Positions 20,164 to 32,390 of a DNA stretch of 64,000 nt are shown here, one piece after another. The stretch covers positions 21,686,171-21,750,170 of the forward strand of contig OU744724.1 in NCBI GenBank assembly GCA_916613615.1, given 5' to 3'. The position numbers and the translations under genes are program-made. The notes beneath the pieces were generated by a model, which made no database searches, was not told where the DNA came from, and saw only the letters and a list, made by a program, of their open reading frames with translations. The first letter of the stretch is position 1; each line of letters starts with the position of its first letter. The stretch comes from Steromphala cineraria (lineage: Eukaryota > Mollusca > Gastropoda > Trochida > Trochidae).

Positions 20164-20560
20164 TGCAAGTATAAGAGTCAAGTGGCTGAAGTGGCTGAAC
20201 GTTCCAGAGGTCGAAGGTCATGATCTACGTCTGTCCCTGTCTCGGGTTAATCCCCATCTCACACGTTCCCTCATCAAGCGCCACCCTTCCCTTTCGACGC
20301 CACCCGTACATCTAACGCAACATGTTACGAAGGGGTATCCCATGTGTGAAATGCACCAAGCGGCTAGACCTCCCTCGACTATCTCCCCCTAGCACAGCGG
20401 GTGTGTCTGCAACATGGCGGCTCGTGTGAGGGGGAACACGGCGTTCCCGTCCCCGCACCCCCACACCCGGAACTCGAACTCTGTACTCCCGACATGCACC
20501 GCGAAACAAGATCTATCCCGGCATGCATTCCAGAAGCCCGGATGTGGGTTCCAGGGTGAG
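20164..20560. other. GC-rich block, no gene recognised
   Basis: One of the most GC-rich pieces of the window, with CCCGTCCCCGCACCCCCACA at about 20448 and many CpGs. Open frames exist on both strands (20132-20392 plus, 20312-20509 minus) without recognisable motifs. A TATATAATGAGA string at 20573 follows it. Confidence 0.4.
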
Positions 20561-21620
20561 ATATGCCCCTCTATATAATGAGACTAGTGTTACAGTCAGT
20601 CTGGATCAAACTGTTTAACTGAACCCCAGTCAGCTTTTGATTGACAAGCGTGAGAAATACATGTCAGGGTGTGTATAGAGAGAAAGTAATGACAATACGA
20701 CCTGTGCAAAACATAACAAGGTGAAGTGAAATCATGGAGTTGTAGACGCACTGTGTTAGAGGGTGTGATGAAACTGTCAGGTAGCGTGCTCCACCAGTCA
20801 AGAGAGGCGTGGTGTCCAAACATGTTGTAAATAAATACTTAAAGAGACTTAAGCTTCAATCTAAAATAAAATCTAATTAATAGCATCTAGTTTATCATAC
20901 ACTTGAATAAGTCTTTTTCGCCCTTTTTTTGGACAATTAGAATTAAGCGCTTCCAGTCAATAGATAAGCCTTGTGTCTAAAAAAAAAGATCGTTATTTTT
21001 TGTCTTAAGGTTTTTTTTATGCGTTACATTCAAATCTGCATAAAATACTCAACGGCATAAGTATTGTAAAACAATGTAGATAACTACACGTGCAGTAGTG
21101 TTCCCTGTAATCACGACTATTTTTTATTGAATTACAACTTCTCTTTTCTGTCACAGATTTTAATGTTGTTGCCAAGCAACATATACACAACCTCTTATAT
21201 TCTGCACAGGTGACGTGCAGACATATATTCTAATGACTGTGCCAAGCTCCTGAAAAAACAACTTCATTAATCTTTTTAGGTGACTTCCTGAACGTAACTA
21301 GAACCTATAGCGAAATATCGCCTATAACGAATGAAGAAGTTGCTTATCTATAAAAAAAAACATTCCATTCTTCCTCGGTCCATCTTCTAAAATGCAAATG
21401 AATAACATACCTCAGCAAAGCCTTTCGACTTGTACTCAAATATCTTGGCAACCGTTTTAGCACTAGAACATTTTCAAACGTTTTGAGGAATAAGTAGAGT
21501 AAATTAGTATATTAGTACTGAAACGGTTTCCAAACGGTCCTTTCGACAAATTTTCATGATTTTGTTTTTTTCCTAACTCAAACACTCTGGAGACATGATA
21601 CATAAATAAAGCGTCCACTG
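20561..21620. other. AT-rich, no gene recognised
   Basis: CACAGGTGACGTGCAG at about 21207 and ACACGTGCAG near 21087 are isolated E-box-type sites. Nothing else stands out. Confidence 0.5.
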
Positions 21621-22090
21621 TCGATATAGAGCGTCCCTCCACATGAAAGTTTACAGTGGTCATATGAATGTTATCTCGCCGGGCGCCTCCGTCCACTGTC
21701 CATGTAAAGTCTTAAAGGCCAGTTATCAAACTCATATCGCAAACTGTAAACCAGGGGATCGCTTGAGCATTAAACTAGGGTATTTGTGTCAAAACAGTTT
21801 GATAGAAAAATCCGTTTATTTTGATGTTTATAGCAGACAGGGAATTTATCATTTTTTACCCACGGTCCTTCCTAATGGGGACTAATCCGTTTAATACTAA
21901 CACTGTGAGGATATGGATGTAGATTGTCTCGTTATTAGCAGTAATCGTTATAACACGATTTCGTTATGGCGATTTATCGTCTGATTGCTCAAGATTGGTC
22001 AAGACGCCGTACAAGCTAAATGACAACGAAGTTCTTTAGATTGCGTGATAACGTTTATCCCCATTGGTTAATAAGGTGTGTATATTTTTT
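21621..22090. promoter_or_regulatory. Balanced island, possible conserved non-coding block
   Basis: It contains paired GTCCACTGTC strings (21613 and 21692), a run of TTATAACACGATTTCGTTAT and CGATTTATCGTC at 21948-21982, and CCCCATTGGTTAATAAGG at about 22059-22076. An 80-codon plus-strand frame from ATG 21643 (MKVYSGHMNVISPGASVHCP) is open through the first half and cannot be excluded as coding. Confidence 0.3.
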
Positions 22091-22552
22091 CATCAAACTG
22101 TGATAACGTTCAAGGATTAAGGTGATAAGAATAATTGGCACCCTTTCTTTTTAATTATATATGTAAATCATTTTAGTCATTATATCTAGTATCACATTTT
22201 TATCACATTGACGTGAAGATAATATTTATGATAAATTTCACACAGACATCAGCCTTTGTACCAATATTTGAAGTTAAAACCCGTTGTATACATGTTTATC
22301 TTCATTGGTGTAATGGAAGGAATGCCGTGGTTGTACAAACAAATCTATCAGTAGAATCAAATCGTTAGCATGAATTCAAAATTAGATACACTCGATCATA
22401 CGTATGATATGGGACAGAAAATATGGCTGTAATATACAGGTTGTTGTAATTTTAGGGGTTTGTCACACTTAATACACAAATTATCAAACATCGTACTTAA
22501 TAAACATAACAAGACTGTGTAGTAAAATCACTTTTTGTCATAACAATTATTT
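22091..22552. other. AT-rich, nothing recognised
   Basis: No open frames or repeats were seen up to the MITE-end fragment. Confidence 0.5.
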
Positions 22553-22573
22553 GAAGGGACAGTAACACTTTTT
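22553..22573 (+). mobile_element. Solo end of the AAGGGACAGTA-type MITE
   Basis: GAAGGGACAGTAACACTTTT resembles the terminal repeat of the complete element at 45980-46338. I found no matching inverted end within 500 bp, so this is a fragment or a chance match. Confidence 0.4.
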
Positions 22574-23790
22574 AGCAAGTAAATAGGTAAATCCCATGAA
22601 AAATAAATCAAATATTACTAAATTGAAGGTAATCTATTTTTAACAATGAAATGAGTCGTCGAATGAGTGAACAAAGTTCGGCTTGGCTATACGAATCGAT
22701 CTCCCTGATGCAAGTGATAAAAGGTTTTCACTCAAAAATGACCATCATTTTTTTTCGTGATACTTGATAATTTCTTCTACGACTACGGATAATCGGGTTG
22801 AGAAATTATATGTTCGAGACTCTGAAGAGAATTCATTTGACATCAACTAGTATTTATTTGGAAACATTTGAAGAAATAAAATTTCCAAAAGAAAATCTAC
22901 TGTTTTATTTCTTCGGATGTTCCTCAATTAAATTAGCTTAGCCAAATGTATCATCTCCAGAAGGTCAAACAGCTCATTACTAAACCCGATTATCAATAGT
23001 CGTATGTATAAGTATGAAGCGAAAACTGCATGCGGCCAATTTTGATTGAACGCCTTTAAATCATTCGATAGTTAAATGTATATGACTAGCTCCATAGAAC
23101 ATAGCACAATTGTTTGATAACTGCTATCATCTAAACACATTGTCTTGGAATTCAATTTATTTTCAGGGTTTTTTCTGATATCTTTTTTATCTAAACGTGC
23201 TACTTTAACTAAAGAAACTATGAAGTCAATGGAACGTGTAGTCAGTGACATGATCCCTATTACAGAGTGCAGGTCACGTGGGGTTAACAGTTCGTGTTAC
23301 ACACTGCTTTCACTTCAAAACTTTACGTCAAGATAAAATGTGTGTTTGTGATATGTGTCGGTTAAACATACCCCCTTATCAAACGCGACCTCTGTCGGTG
23401 CAAGTTGGAAGACATTAGGTTCATTTACAAACAACAGAGATCCCTCAAGTAGAAACATTTTAAGAAAATCTTTTCAGTCCCCTAAGAGATTTCTTATCAA
23501 GGGTCTTGGTTCCTTTCAATTCTAACAAAATCACAAATTCTGTCTCTCTTAAGGGGCCATTGCATGTTCCTTAATCGATCGCTTGGGAGAATGTCTTTAA
23601 CTTTATCCATACAATAACAAAGAAATTATAATTATACAGAGTGAACATAGTTATGGAACAAAAGGTGGAGATCTGTCAATTTGGAACGCATATTAATAAA
23701 TGAAACAATTTTACAATAACAAAACTAAACTGATTCTTTAAAAAACGTTTAACTGTATCATTTTTCTATATAACATTTTAATAATTGATT
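22574..23790. other. AT-rich, no gene recognised
   Basis: The 63-codon frame at 23145-23336 has no known motif. AGGTCACGTGGGG at about 23272 is an isolated CACGTG site. Confidence 0.5.
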
Positions 23791-24259
23791 CGCAGTTGGC
23801 GTCAATGGGAACATTGTCGGGAGGGAGTGCAACATTGAAAGGGGCGTGGCCGATCGGGGGGTTTTGTTGTGTCCCCCACTAAACTGACAATTAGTAGCTC
23901 GGCTAATTACTATAATCGTGTCATTTGTGTCTTTTTATCGTCACGTTTAATTATATTACTACTGTTTCGCCTCGCTTGTGCGAGCCTAGTCAGTCGCAGA
24001 CAATATGTCCATTGTATTAGGCGCTCCATTAAACTTGTATTATTCCCTTCACAAATGACAAATCTCAAGTGCCTGAGAATAGACGAGCTTTCCCCGCGAT
24101 TCAGAAGACCCCCCGTCAATTCTGTCGCGTTTCTCCGAAACGACAGGACTTTTGACTTCAATTTGATAAAACAAGAACTTTGCACAGTACGGTGACAAAA
24201 GATACGTTATTCTATTAATTTCACCAAACATTGCCACCGTCTTTTATGCCCGATCCTTT
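23791..24259. promoter_or_regulatory. Enhancer-like island with homeodomain and KLF-type sites
   Basis: GGGGCGTGGCC at about 23839 (KLF/SP-type) is followed by ACAATTAGTAGC and GGCTAATTACTATAATCG at 23888-23918, which pair AATTAG and TAATTA cores. A dense CpG-containing block at 24060-24200 follows. Frames are open on both strands (23869-24195 plus, 23910-24185 minus), which fits low stop density in non-coding sequence better than a gene. Confidence 0.35.
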
Positions 24260-24520
24260 ATGAAGACGGCTCGCTTGTATGCTATTAGTAACCGGCCGTC
24301 TTGGCGTGCTAAGATGTTCAAATACGGAAGTGTCTTTATTCCAGCTGGCCACTTGAGTCTTGGTGCTGCCTCAACTTCCGGTCTTACTGCGCAAGGCAAG
24401 ACACAGTCGCAATCCGGATCTCTGTGTCATCAGTACATTCTATATGAAATCACGACACAAATGAATCATGAATTTAATATAGAGTCGATTTTGTCCGCAA
24501 AAATGACAAACGAATATTAA
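24260..24520 (+). CDS. Unrecognised ORF, 86 codons
   Basis: It begins at an ATG (24260) and reads MKTARLYAISNRPSWRAKMF, then a small-residue stretch, GAASTSGLTAQGKTQSQSGS, then an AT-driven tail to TAA. It lies directly after the enhancer-like island. The first 60 residues have plausible composition but no motif that I know. Confidence 0.22.
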   Translation: MKTARLYAISNRPSWRAKMFKYGSVFIPAGHLSLGAASTSGLTAQGKTQSQSGSLCHQYILYEITTQMNHEFNIESILSAKMTNEY

Positions 24521-25080
24521 AGTTAACATCGTACAGAGAGAAAATTTATTCTTATGTACTCTTATCAATATTCTTTATCTTTATAATTGAAATGGATTAA
24601 TATCTTTTTAAATTTAAAAAATCTTTCTGTGCTCCTATAGTACATCTAAAACGATTAAAATAGCTATTGTAGTTATCGTTTTAATATTGATTCTTGCAAT
24701 GTTAAACATTAATTCTTGCTTTTGATAATAAACTGAAAAGGTCTTCAACAGGAAAACATTTACAAATTGATGTGCATCTCGGTTTATTTTTTTTCAAACC
24801 AATTCAATTTCTAATTCCTAACATAGATATCAAGGACTATTTAAGCAAATGCTCAATCACTTTCGATTGTCTGTCTAACAAAAGATATGATTTCACCAAA
24901 TTCTAAAATCTTTATGTAGCTGAACGCATTGCCTCTGCTGTAAGGTGAAGTCAGGATGGCAATAGTCTGAACCCGACTGAAAGCACGGTATTTCACTCTA
25001 CCGCCAGACAAACTGGCTTTATCCGCACAAGAAGCGAAGTCTATTAACAACAATACAGGCTGAGTGCAGCTGGGATATTA
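24521..25080. other. AT-rich, nothing recognised
   Basis: A minus-strand 66-codon frame at 24853-25053 lies in a short balanced block; no motif is visible. Confidence 0.5.
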
Positions 25081-25276
25081 GATGCTATTAAATCGTAGAT
25101 GGATATAACTGCTTGTGTAGACAAGTTCACCCTCAATGGCCTAGAAGGGGGCGGGAGGGGACTTGAGGCCCTTAACTGGGAGATTGGTGAAACATTAAGG
25201 AAGGCGGTGTGACTAGTGTCTACGATTGGGACAAGAGTCTCTCAGAATATATAACACAAAAGTTCTGATTTTCATA
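25081..25276. promoter_or_regulatory. Balanced island with a GC box
   Basis: GAAGGGGGCGGGAGGGG at about 25145 is an SP/KLF-type site, followed by GGCGGTGTGACTAGTGTC. It lies immediately upstream of the open segment at 25277. Confidence 0.3.
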
Positions 25277-25372
25277 ATGCAATTGCCACAGAACGCCGTC
25301 GGGTATTTCTTAGAGGCCGGGTCGGACATGACTTGGCAATTATACCAAGCAACACGAGAGTGGGTCGAACTT
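25277..25372 (+). CDS. Possible short coding exon, unrecognised
   Basis: From ATG 25277 the frame reads MQLPQNAVGYFLEAGSDMTW, then QLYQATREWVEL, to a GTAAGA donor-like string at 25373; unspliced it runs to 25411. Codon use is balanced. The start overlaps ATGCAAT, an octamer-type POU site, and TTGGCAATTATACCAA is an NF1-like palindrome, so a regulatory reading is equally possible. Confidence 0.22.
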
Positions 25373-25610
25373 GTAAGAAACATTAAAGGCGTTTTAATTT
25401 ATTATTTCTAATGTACGTCCAATGCAGAAAAGAGTCTCCCTGAAAGAAGTGTCTTCTTGAGGCCTTGTCGCGCTGTTCTTGGGAGCTTTCACGACCCTTG
25501 AAGAGTGCTCTAGGTACGAAGCAAGAAGGATTGAGCTGAATAGAGTCAGCGACCCTCCAGCTCAGAGTAGGAGGCGAGAGAGCACTCCATAACCATTCCA
25601 AACAAATCTC
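25373..25610. other. Continuation of the balanced island
   Basis: A 72-codon minus-strand frame is open. CTCTAGG, AGGCCTTG and GAGGCGAGAGAGC strings give it the same texture as the neighbouring island. No gene is recognised. Confidence 0.35.
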
Positions 25611-27360
25611 AACCCTAAATCTTTACTTTTTTCCTCATCATCTATTCAAAGGTCTGTGATATGTATTTGTGTTGAGGAGAAGAGCCCATTTAACTCCTGC
25701 TTTATGCCCCATTGAAAGCTTCGATAGGGACATAGACAACACGAGTTCTTTACCAAGGGATAATGGTACAACTTATCGCACTTAACTTCGGAAGTTGAAA
25801 TTCAATGGCTTTCTGGTTTGTAAGAAACACAACATAATTATGCATTTAGAGCTTACTGGCTTGAGAGTCAATGGGCCTCTTGCTTTGATTTCTTCAGAAC
25901 ATCAAAGAGCTTTGTAACACTAACATATTTACTGTTTTAATTAACTTATCAAATCCCTTCATTAAAGCGATAAAGTGATTTTCCTTTATTGCCATACACC
26001 GATTGTATGAAACATATTTTACATTTCATAAATTTATCAACATAATAAACAATTGTTAATAAATTTAGAAATAAGTATCATTACGTTTTAATGGCTTTGA
26101 TAGTGCATTTTGGCCTTATTTTTAAACATGATATGATAATAAATAAAGCTTTTTAATGATATCCACATCTTCATCGTCGTTCTTATAAATAATATCAAAC
26201 TTTTGAGATCATTTTGAATTGAATATATATTATCTACTAATAATGCTTATTTCTATCTGAAACGTATGCAATTTTTACTGACGTCATGATATGTTGACAT
26301 TTTGTGATTATTTTACTTGAATTACTTTCCCGATTCATGTTATATTTATGACACAAGATTCCTGAGAGGGTTTGAGCTGATAATCTACTCGTACTACATC
26401 CTAATTACTTATCCAAAACACAAGCGTAAGAGTGGAGTTGTATCAGCTACTTCGAACTAATTCATATCATGTAGTTAAAATAAAATAATAAGATTCAACT
26501 AAATGATTTTTAATAACTATACTCGGGGGCAAAAGAAACGATACCAACTTTTCAAAAGAGTACAAAACAAAATCCTGTTGTAAATGAAATGCGACTACGA
26601 GCCCTTGTGATAGGCACATCAGTTGTGAAGAAGTTCTCACAATTTCAAACATCAAAGTATAATACTTTTAATTGTATGACTGTTCAAATACACGAGGGGT
26701 CAAAAAACAGCTTTTTCGATGTTATTTTTGGTCATTATCTTTGGAATTGGAATAAAATAATTATGAAATTTAAAATTCTATAAAATCTCAGATGTTATTA
26801 ATATAAATAACCCTTGTAGAAGTTAATTTGTTTACGCATTTTGCCTGTATTTTGGTTTAAAAACAAGAAAAAGGGCCGTTTTCACTATTCTATCTCGTCT
26901 AGTTAAGGAGATTTTTTAACAGCGTTTTTTGAAAGGCTTGTATTTCAAAAGCGTTAATAGATATAGCTCTGAAATTAAAAACTTAGTTCAGTTAGCTCTT
27001 GAAGACATGAATTAACCCTGTTTCAGCCGGAGCTATCAACCGTAGAATAACCGATCATGCATTTTATATGGTATCGTTTCGTTTGCCCCTGAGTGTATAG
27101 CGATATATATTTTTTATACACTTAAAAACATCAATTTGGTGTCAGGCATGAAATATATATCAGAAAGCAAAAAAAAAGCAAAACGACTATCATATATTCA
27201 GATTTTAAAAGATACAATCCATTCATTCTCGTGCAATAAACAACTGATATTTGTAATACCAAATCGGAATAATGATTTATAAAACTCAAAATTGCATTTT
27301 GTGTGGACGCCTTTTCATGTTTTAACATAATCCTTTGAGCAATATTTCAAGGCCACGAAT
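25611..27360. other. AT-rich, no gene recognised
   Basis: It holds a perfect CRE, TGACGTCA, at 26279-26286. Short frames at 26467-26655 (minus), 26589-26783 (plus) and 27131-27328 (minus) are AT-driven and have no motifs. Confidence 0.55.
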
Positions 27361-27670
27361 GCTTCAAACATGGGGAATAACTCTCAATTCACGTGCAGAT
27401 GTAAGCCACCACAAACTCGTTTCAACGATTTACAGTCGACGCCGGGTACCGCACTTATAAGTGTTCATTTTTCAAAACCGTTTGACATTCAAAATCGTAA
27501 TTTAATCTGCTGTGCCCCACTCAAGAGCTGCAACATGCCCTGGTAAGGGAGGTAATCCTTGCGTTTACTTTTCCTGACAGTATGTGACACATTCTCATTG
27601 AAAACGTGAGAGTTTTGAGAGCACATTCCATTGCTTACAACCAAAGTGAACTTCCCGTTAAGGTTCATTT
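27361..27670. promoter_or_regulatory. Balanced island with a CACTTATAAGTG palindrome
   Basis: CACTTATAAGTG at 27452-27463 is a perfect palindrome made of two inverted CACTT NK2-type half-sites. It is flanked by CAGTCGACGCCGGGTACCG and a CACGTGCAG E-box at 27391. Confidence 0.3.
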
Positions 27671-27973
27671 CAAACATTAATGTGTATGAAGAGAGATGTT
27701 AAAAATCATAACCAGTGTTTGCTTAAGTAACAAAGTCAAAGTCGTGATTTCGGTACTGGAGGAATCGTGGCCAAGAGTGCAAAAATTTTAACAAATGTTT
27801 TACTTAAATTTTAAATTATCATATCGTTTTTAATTTGAATTGGCTCAAATGACTTTAATAACCTAAATATGCATGTTCCTAGAACCAAGAAAGTGTCATT
27901 TATACTCGTCTTATCGTCCAAGTTTCCAAGCATGTATTTCACAACAAACAACTGTGTTTATGTTATATTTATC
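27671..27973. other. AT-rich, nothing recognised
   Basis: No distinguishing structure until the repeat begins. Confidence 0.5.
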
Positions 27974-28320
27974 TCATATTACGATAAATCTTAAATGTAA
28001 TGTAAAACCTTCAAATCGACCCCTAGTTTCCACAGTAGTCATTTTCTTCATAAATGACATTTCTGTAAGATGGTTTATCAAAAATTGAGCGATTATATAT
28101 AGTAGGCAAAATATATTTGCTCTATTCTGCGTTTTCAGATTAAAGAATAAAATTTGTTCACCTTCAAATTACAAACACACACATGGATCTGATAGAGGAA
28201 TTGTTTCGTTATAGCCTATTAATGTCATATTACGATAATTCTAAATATAATGTCAAACCATCAAATCGACCCCTTAATTTTAACAATATAAAATATCTTC
28301 ATAAATGACATCTATGTATA
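27974..28320. repeat. Diverged duplication, ~95 bp copies 251 bp apart
   Basis: Copies at about 27974-28070 and 28225-28320 share TCATATTACGATAA, ATCAAATCGACCCCTTA or TTCAAATCGACCCCTAG, and CTTCATAAATGACAT in the same order and spacing. The intervening 155 bp is unique in the window. Confidence 0.75.
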
Positions 28321-28781
28321 TTAGAGTTCTTAATTTTCAAATTAATGAAGCTACACTTCCTCAATCAAAATGAAATAGTGTACACTGTATGAAGGATAAT
28401 AAATCTCCGATACAGTGTAAATGTATCATTGGTTCCTTAGAACATGTTCCACATTCGCTCCCAATGATAAATGTTACTACAATATGAAGAAGTGTGGACG
28501 AGTACGTTCTCCTTGTATACGTACACCAAGGGATTTCACTCGTTCGTTTGTTATTCCTTTATTTTGGTAGGAAGCATTATACAATAATATCCCAGTGGAG
28601 TTGTTAGGTATAACTTGCACTCCAAGTCTCTACAAGTGTATGTATGATTAATGATGGTAAGTGGAAGGGTTAATCTGCCCATATTTGTTAGGGCAGGCGA
28701 ATGTTAAACATAGAATAATGGCTGACACAACATGTCAGTTATAGCATTCAAACTACTTAAAGGTCGTCGCATATACAGTGT
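28321..28781. other. No gene recognised
   Basis: ATACAGTGT-type strings recur (28385, 28410, 28772). A GTAAGTG donor-like string at about 28659 has no matching upstream acceptor. Confidence 0.45.
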
Positions 28782-29110
28782 CACCATCTTGGGACGTTCA
28801 GTCTTCTATATCTGACTTTAGGTTAATGGGCTACAATGTAAAGTTAGATTGACTTTTTTAAATTGTTATTTTTCTTAAATCTTTATAATTTGAGTGTCTA
28901 AACTAATCTAAGTTTAGAATATTATCAATAAAAAAAATGGGATTTTTTTCACCATCTTGGGACGTTCAGTCTTCTATATCTGACTCTAGGTTAATGGGCT
29001 ACAATATAAAGTTAGATTGACTTTTTTAATCATTTCTTTCTTAAATCTTTATAATTTGAGTGTCTATACTAATCTAAGTTTAGAATATTATAAATTAAAA
29101 AATGTTTTTC
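28782..29110. repeat. 168 bp tandem duplication
   Basis: Copies start at 28782 and 28950 with the same CACCATCTTGGGACGTTCAG and stay closely similar to their ends (AATCTAAGTTTAGAATATTA), with a few substitutions and one short deletion. The high identity indicates a fairly recent event. Confidence 0.92.
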
Positions 29111-31082
29111 TCGTCAAATATGTTTTGGTAATTGTATCTCTTGAAGAGAATAATAGCTATATAATTGAACGCAATAAAATAATAAATGGTTATAACTATA
29201 TACTGTGCGATCCTTTAATAGCATTTATCACTTTTTTAATTTTTAAAAAGCGTTTACCTACAAGAATATTTTTAAATCGATTGCTATTAAATTATCCAGT
29301 ACAGGATATTTTTATTGCGTATTTTGTCAAGGCCAGCATGAATATTAGCTATGACAGACCCTTACCATGTACTTCAACATGCTGTAAATCTTGTTTGATT
29401 CTTTTGAGGGTTTGATGACGTTAATACAATAAATCCTTTATGAGAAAACATGAACATGAAAATGATAACAGTTTCAGTTTTTCTAAAGCAGGCTGTTGGT
29501 GAAAAGGACCAAATATGGTTCACGACGATTAATCAATGTAGAAAAGTGAGACATATATTGATATTCAGGAAAATAGTTTCCATAGATATTTTTGTCGGAA
29601 TGATTATTATCTGACAATAGAACGAAACATCAACCACAATTGAATGTCAATGTATGCACAAAAACATTTTTGACATGACAATGTCGTGTTTAAATTCGCC
29701 ATATTGTGAGAAAAGGTATATAGGTAGTAACATATTTACAAAATCATGAAATTAAACCCCAAAAACTATGACAGCACAATTACATAAGTACATCACAAAA
29801 TAATTGAAGAAATTTTTAAATTATAGCAAATGGACACGTTTTTAGTGATTAGTATCGTATAAGGTGACCGCTTAAATAATCATAAAGATCAATCAACCCA
29901 ATAAAGCTCAATATATAGACAAATAACTCACTTTTAGAATTCTAACCATAAATGAATAATACTAAGACGTGTTGATTTTTTTTATAATTTAAGCATTATT
30001 TTATCAAGCAGTTTTAGAAAAATTATGGGTCATCAAACTACGAAAATATTCCTCTGAGTATTATAGGTCAAGAGAAATGTTATGAAATGATGATCTACAT
30101 GACCTAAATTGACATGGGTACAAGATTTGAAGAAGTACATATGGTTAGAGCAAAATGTTGAGTTACCATGTTGACTTAACAATCCAGAAAATATTACTTA
30201 TATTCATTTTTTTAAACGCTACATCTATACTGGGCATGATTTGCCATGTCTTACTATAAGAAAGTTTAGCACGCTTCAGATTTTCATCACATGATTTATT
30301 TATTGAAACTGGCATATTTATTAATATTCAGTAAAAGAGAAAGGGACTATGCAAAGCTTGCCATAACAACGCTATAGAAGAAAAAAACAATTTTTTGCTC
30401 GTGTGTCAGTTTTATGACGATCTACGCAGAAAATACCTCAAAGAAAAGTATCATGTCCATCCATCTAAAGGTGAATTCTCAATCCTAGTAAACTGAAGAC
30501 ATTTTGTTGAAATCAAGAATCTTGCAATATTTATAACCACGCATTTCAACAACAAAAAGTAGTAAAAGTGAAGCACAATCTACAATTTTGTCTAAAAGAC
30601 ATTCTCATCTACAGGTTCATTCAACTGTATAATATTTTTGATAATGTTCCATACCCTAACAGGTTTATTTTTAAATAGTTGGGACATCATTTCATAAAAA
30701 GTGTAATCATTTATTAAAAAAGTGTGATGATTTTGAGATTCAACGATCCCCACAGAGTTCAAAATATAAGCTAACTTATTTTCAAAATTTCAATAATTAA
30801 TGCAAAAAAACTATGATTGTACGATGAAATAGAAATAGTTTGGACATCATATCATCAACTTGCAAAAAAATGGATGGGGGATCAAGCTAACACTTTACAT
30901 TAAACATTGGTTAAAGAAAACTCTAACAATTATTCAATTGCATAGGACAAAAGTATCAAAAGCAATAGGAAATGTATAGCCCCATAGCTTAAGTAAAGTC
31001 ATCTTTTGCAGAAGTTTGATGATCAACCAATCCTACAGAGCTGAGTCCTATTGTATTGGGAAGAAGCAACATACGGTTGTGA
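29111..31082. other. AT-rich, no gene recognised
   Basis: The 132-codon plus-strand frame at 29017-29415 begins inside the second repeat copy, has a non-ATG start and is rich in Ile, Leu, Asn and Tyr, as expected from AT-rich chance sequence. No other signals were seen in about 2 kb. Confidence 0.6.
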
Positions 31083-31253
31083 CAGGTGTCAGACAGGTGA
31101 AATACACACCTGAGTGTAATGATGACAGACAAGAGTGGGCGGAGGTAAGCACCCTGTATATCTCCCCTCTCACCTGACAGATTAACTCTCCGACTAGATA
31201 ATCCAACAATCCTTGCATTTACCTATACATACTTGTCTTCCTCGCTACCTGGA
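31083..31253. promoter_or_regulatory. CAGGTR cluster (5 sites in ~170 bp)
   Basis: CAGGTG, CAGGTG, CACCTG, CACCTG and TACCTG, together with GTGGGCGGAGG, sit in a balanced island inside AT-rich DNA. Confidence 0.4.
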
Positions 31254-32390
31254 CCAGTGGTGGAAGGAGCTTTTACTTAGGAATTTTATGTCATGGAATG
31301 CTTTAATTCGAATGATTTTGTATTATTTAGGATTTGTTATAAATGCATTGTTTTAACATTATATGTTATTTTTTTAATGTAAATGCAGATGATGTTATTG
31401 GGTTTTCTTCATTCTTTTATGGCTATTATGAATCTAAACATAACCGTTGTACCTTTGATATTGCTCAATTATTTCAATGTTATTTTTCGTATCATTAATT
31501 CTTCAAGAGTATACATAAAGGCCTTAGTGTCCTCCTTTATGATAAGACTACTTAAATTATATTTAATTTGGAAACCTTTGTGTCTACTTTTGAGGCAAAG
31601 AGAAAGCATAGTCTGTTGATTTAATTTGGAAAAGTCAGACACTTCCAGTATATTTTGTGATTTGCAATAAAGCATGGAATATATTGATTTCCGATGCTGG
31701 AATAATGTTATCCCCGCCCACACACTAGTCCTTGCCTGATCGTCCAGTTCAGTTTCAATAGACATGCTCCTTTATGTAGTTGACCCAAACAAATCGATCC
31801 TTTGCTTAGTTACATTGTTCTTCCGGGATAGGTTCGTGTTAAAGCATTGGAATGGAAGGTAGAGTCAGAAGCCATGCAAGTTATGTTAGGTTATTTAAGA
31901 CAACATGTCATTATGGTAGTGGAAATAACAGGCAGCACATTAATTACTAAAGACTGAAATCTGGCACCTTCTTGTTTCAAGCACTTAATCGAGGCTGGTT
32001 CATAAATGGGAGAATGTGGTTTAACTTAAACTTGTACTTTTTTGGAAGACTAGAATTGTTAAATCAGTGACAAGCCGTGATACCCTTACAGTCGCTTTAA
32101 CGTTATTTAATATATATGTCAAACAGATGAAACCATTAATAGATTTCACCCAAACTGTCTTCGTTACGAGCCACAAAGACTCATTTAGGAAACTGTTTTG
32201 CCCAATGTCTAAAATACTACGGTAAAATGTTTGTTCATATATATTGTGTATAATGAGAGTTAGTGAGTTTTACTTTTCTGAATTGTCTTACTCGTATTCC
32301 ATGAGCTGAAATTACTGTTGTATTCAATATCTCAGGAAGTGACAGTCATTGAATATCTTCATTCAAACAACGTTTTAAAAATTCATAATT
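31254..32390. other. No gene recognised
   Basis: Short AT-driven frames on both strands at 31383-31765. A TGGAAGACTAG string at about 32043 recalls the miR-7 seed but lacks a matching arm. Confidence 0.5.

Noticed and set aside
29017..29415. 132-codon plus-strand frame
   Set aside because: Non-ATG start inside a tandem repeat copy and an Ile/Leu/Asn/Tyr-rich composition typical of AT-rich chance frames.
32043..32066. miR-7-like TGGAAGACTAG seed
   Set aside because: Similarity stops after 11 bases and no complementary arm forms a precursor hairpin.
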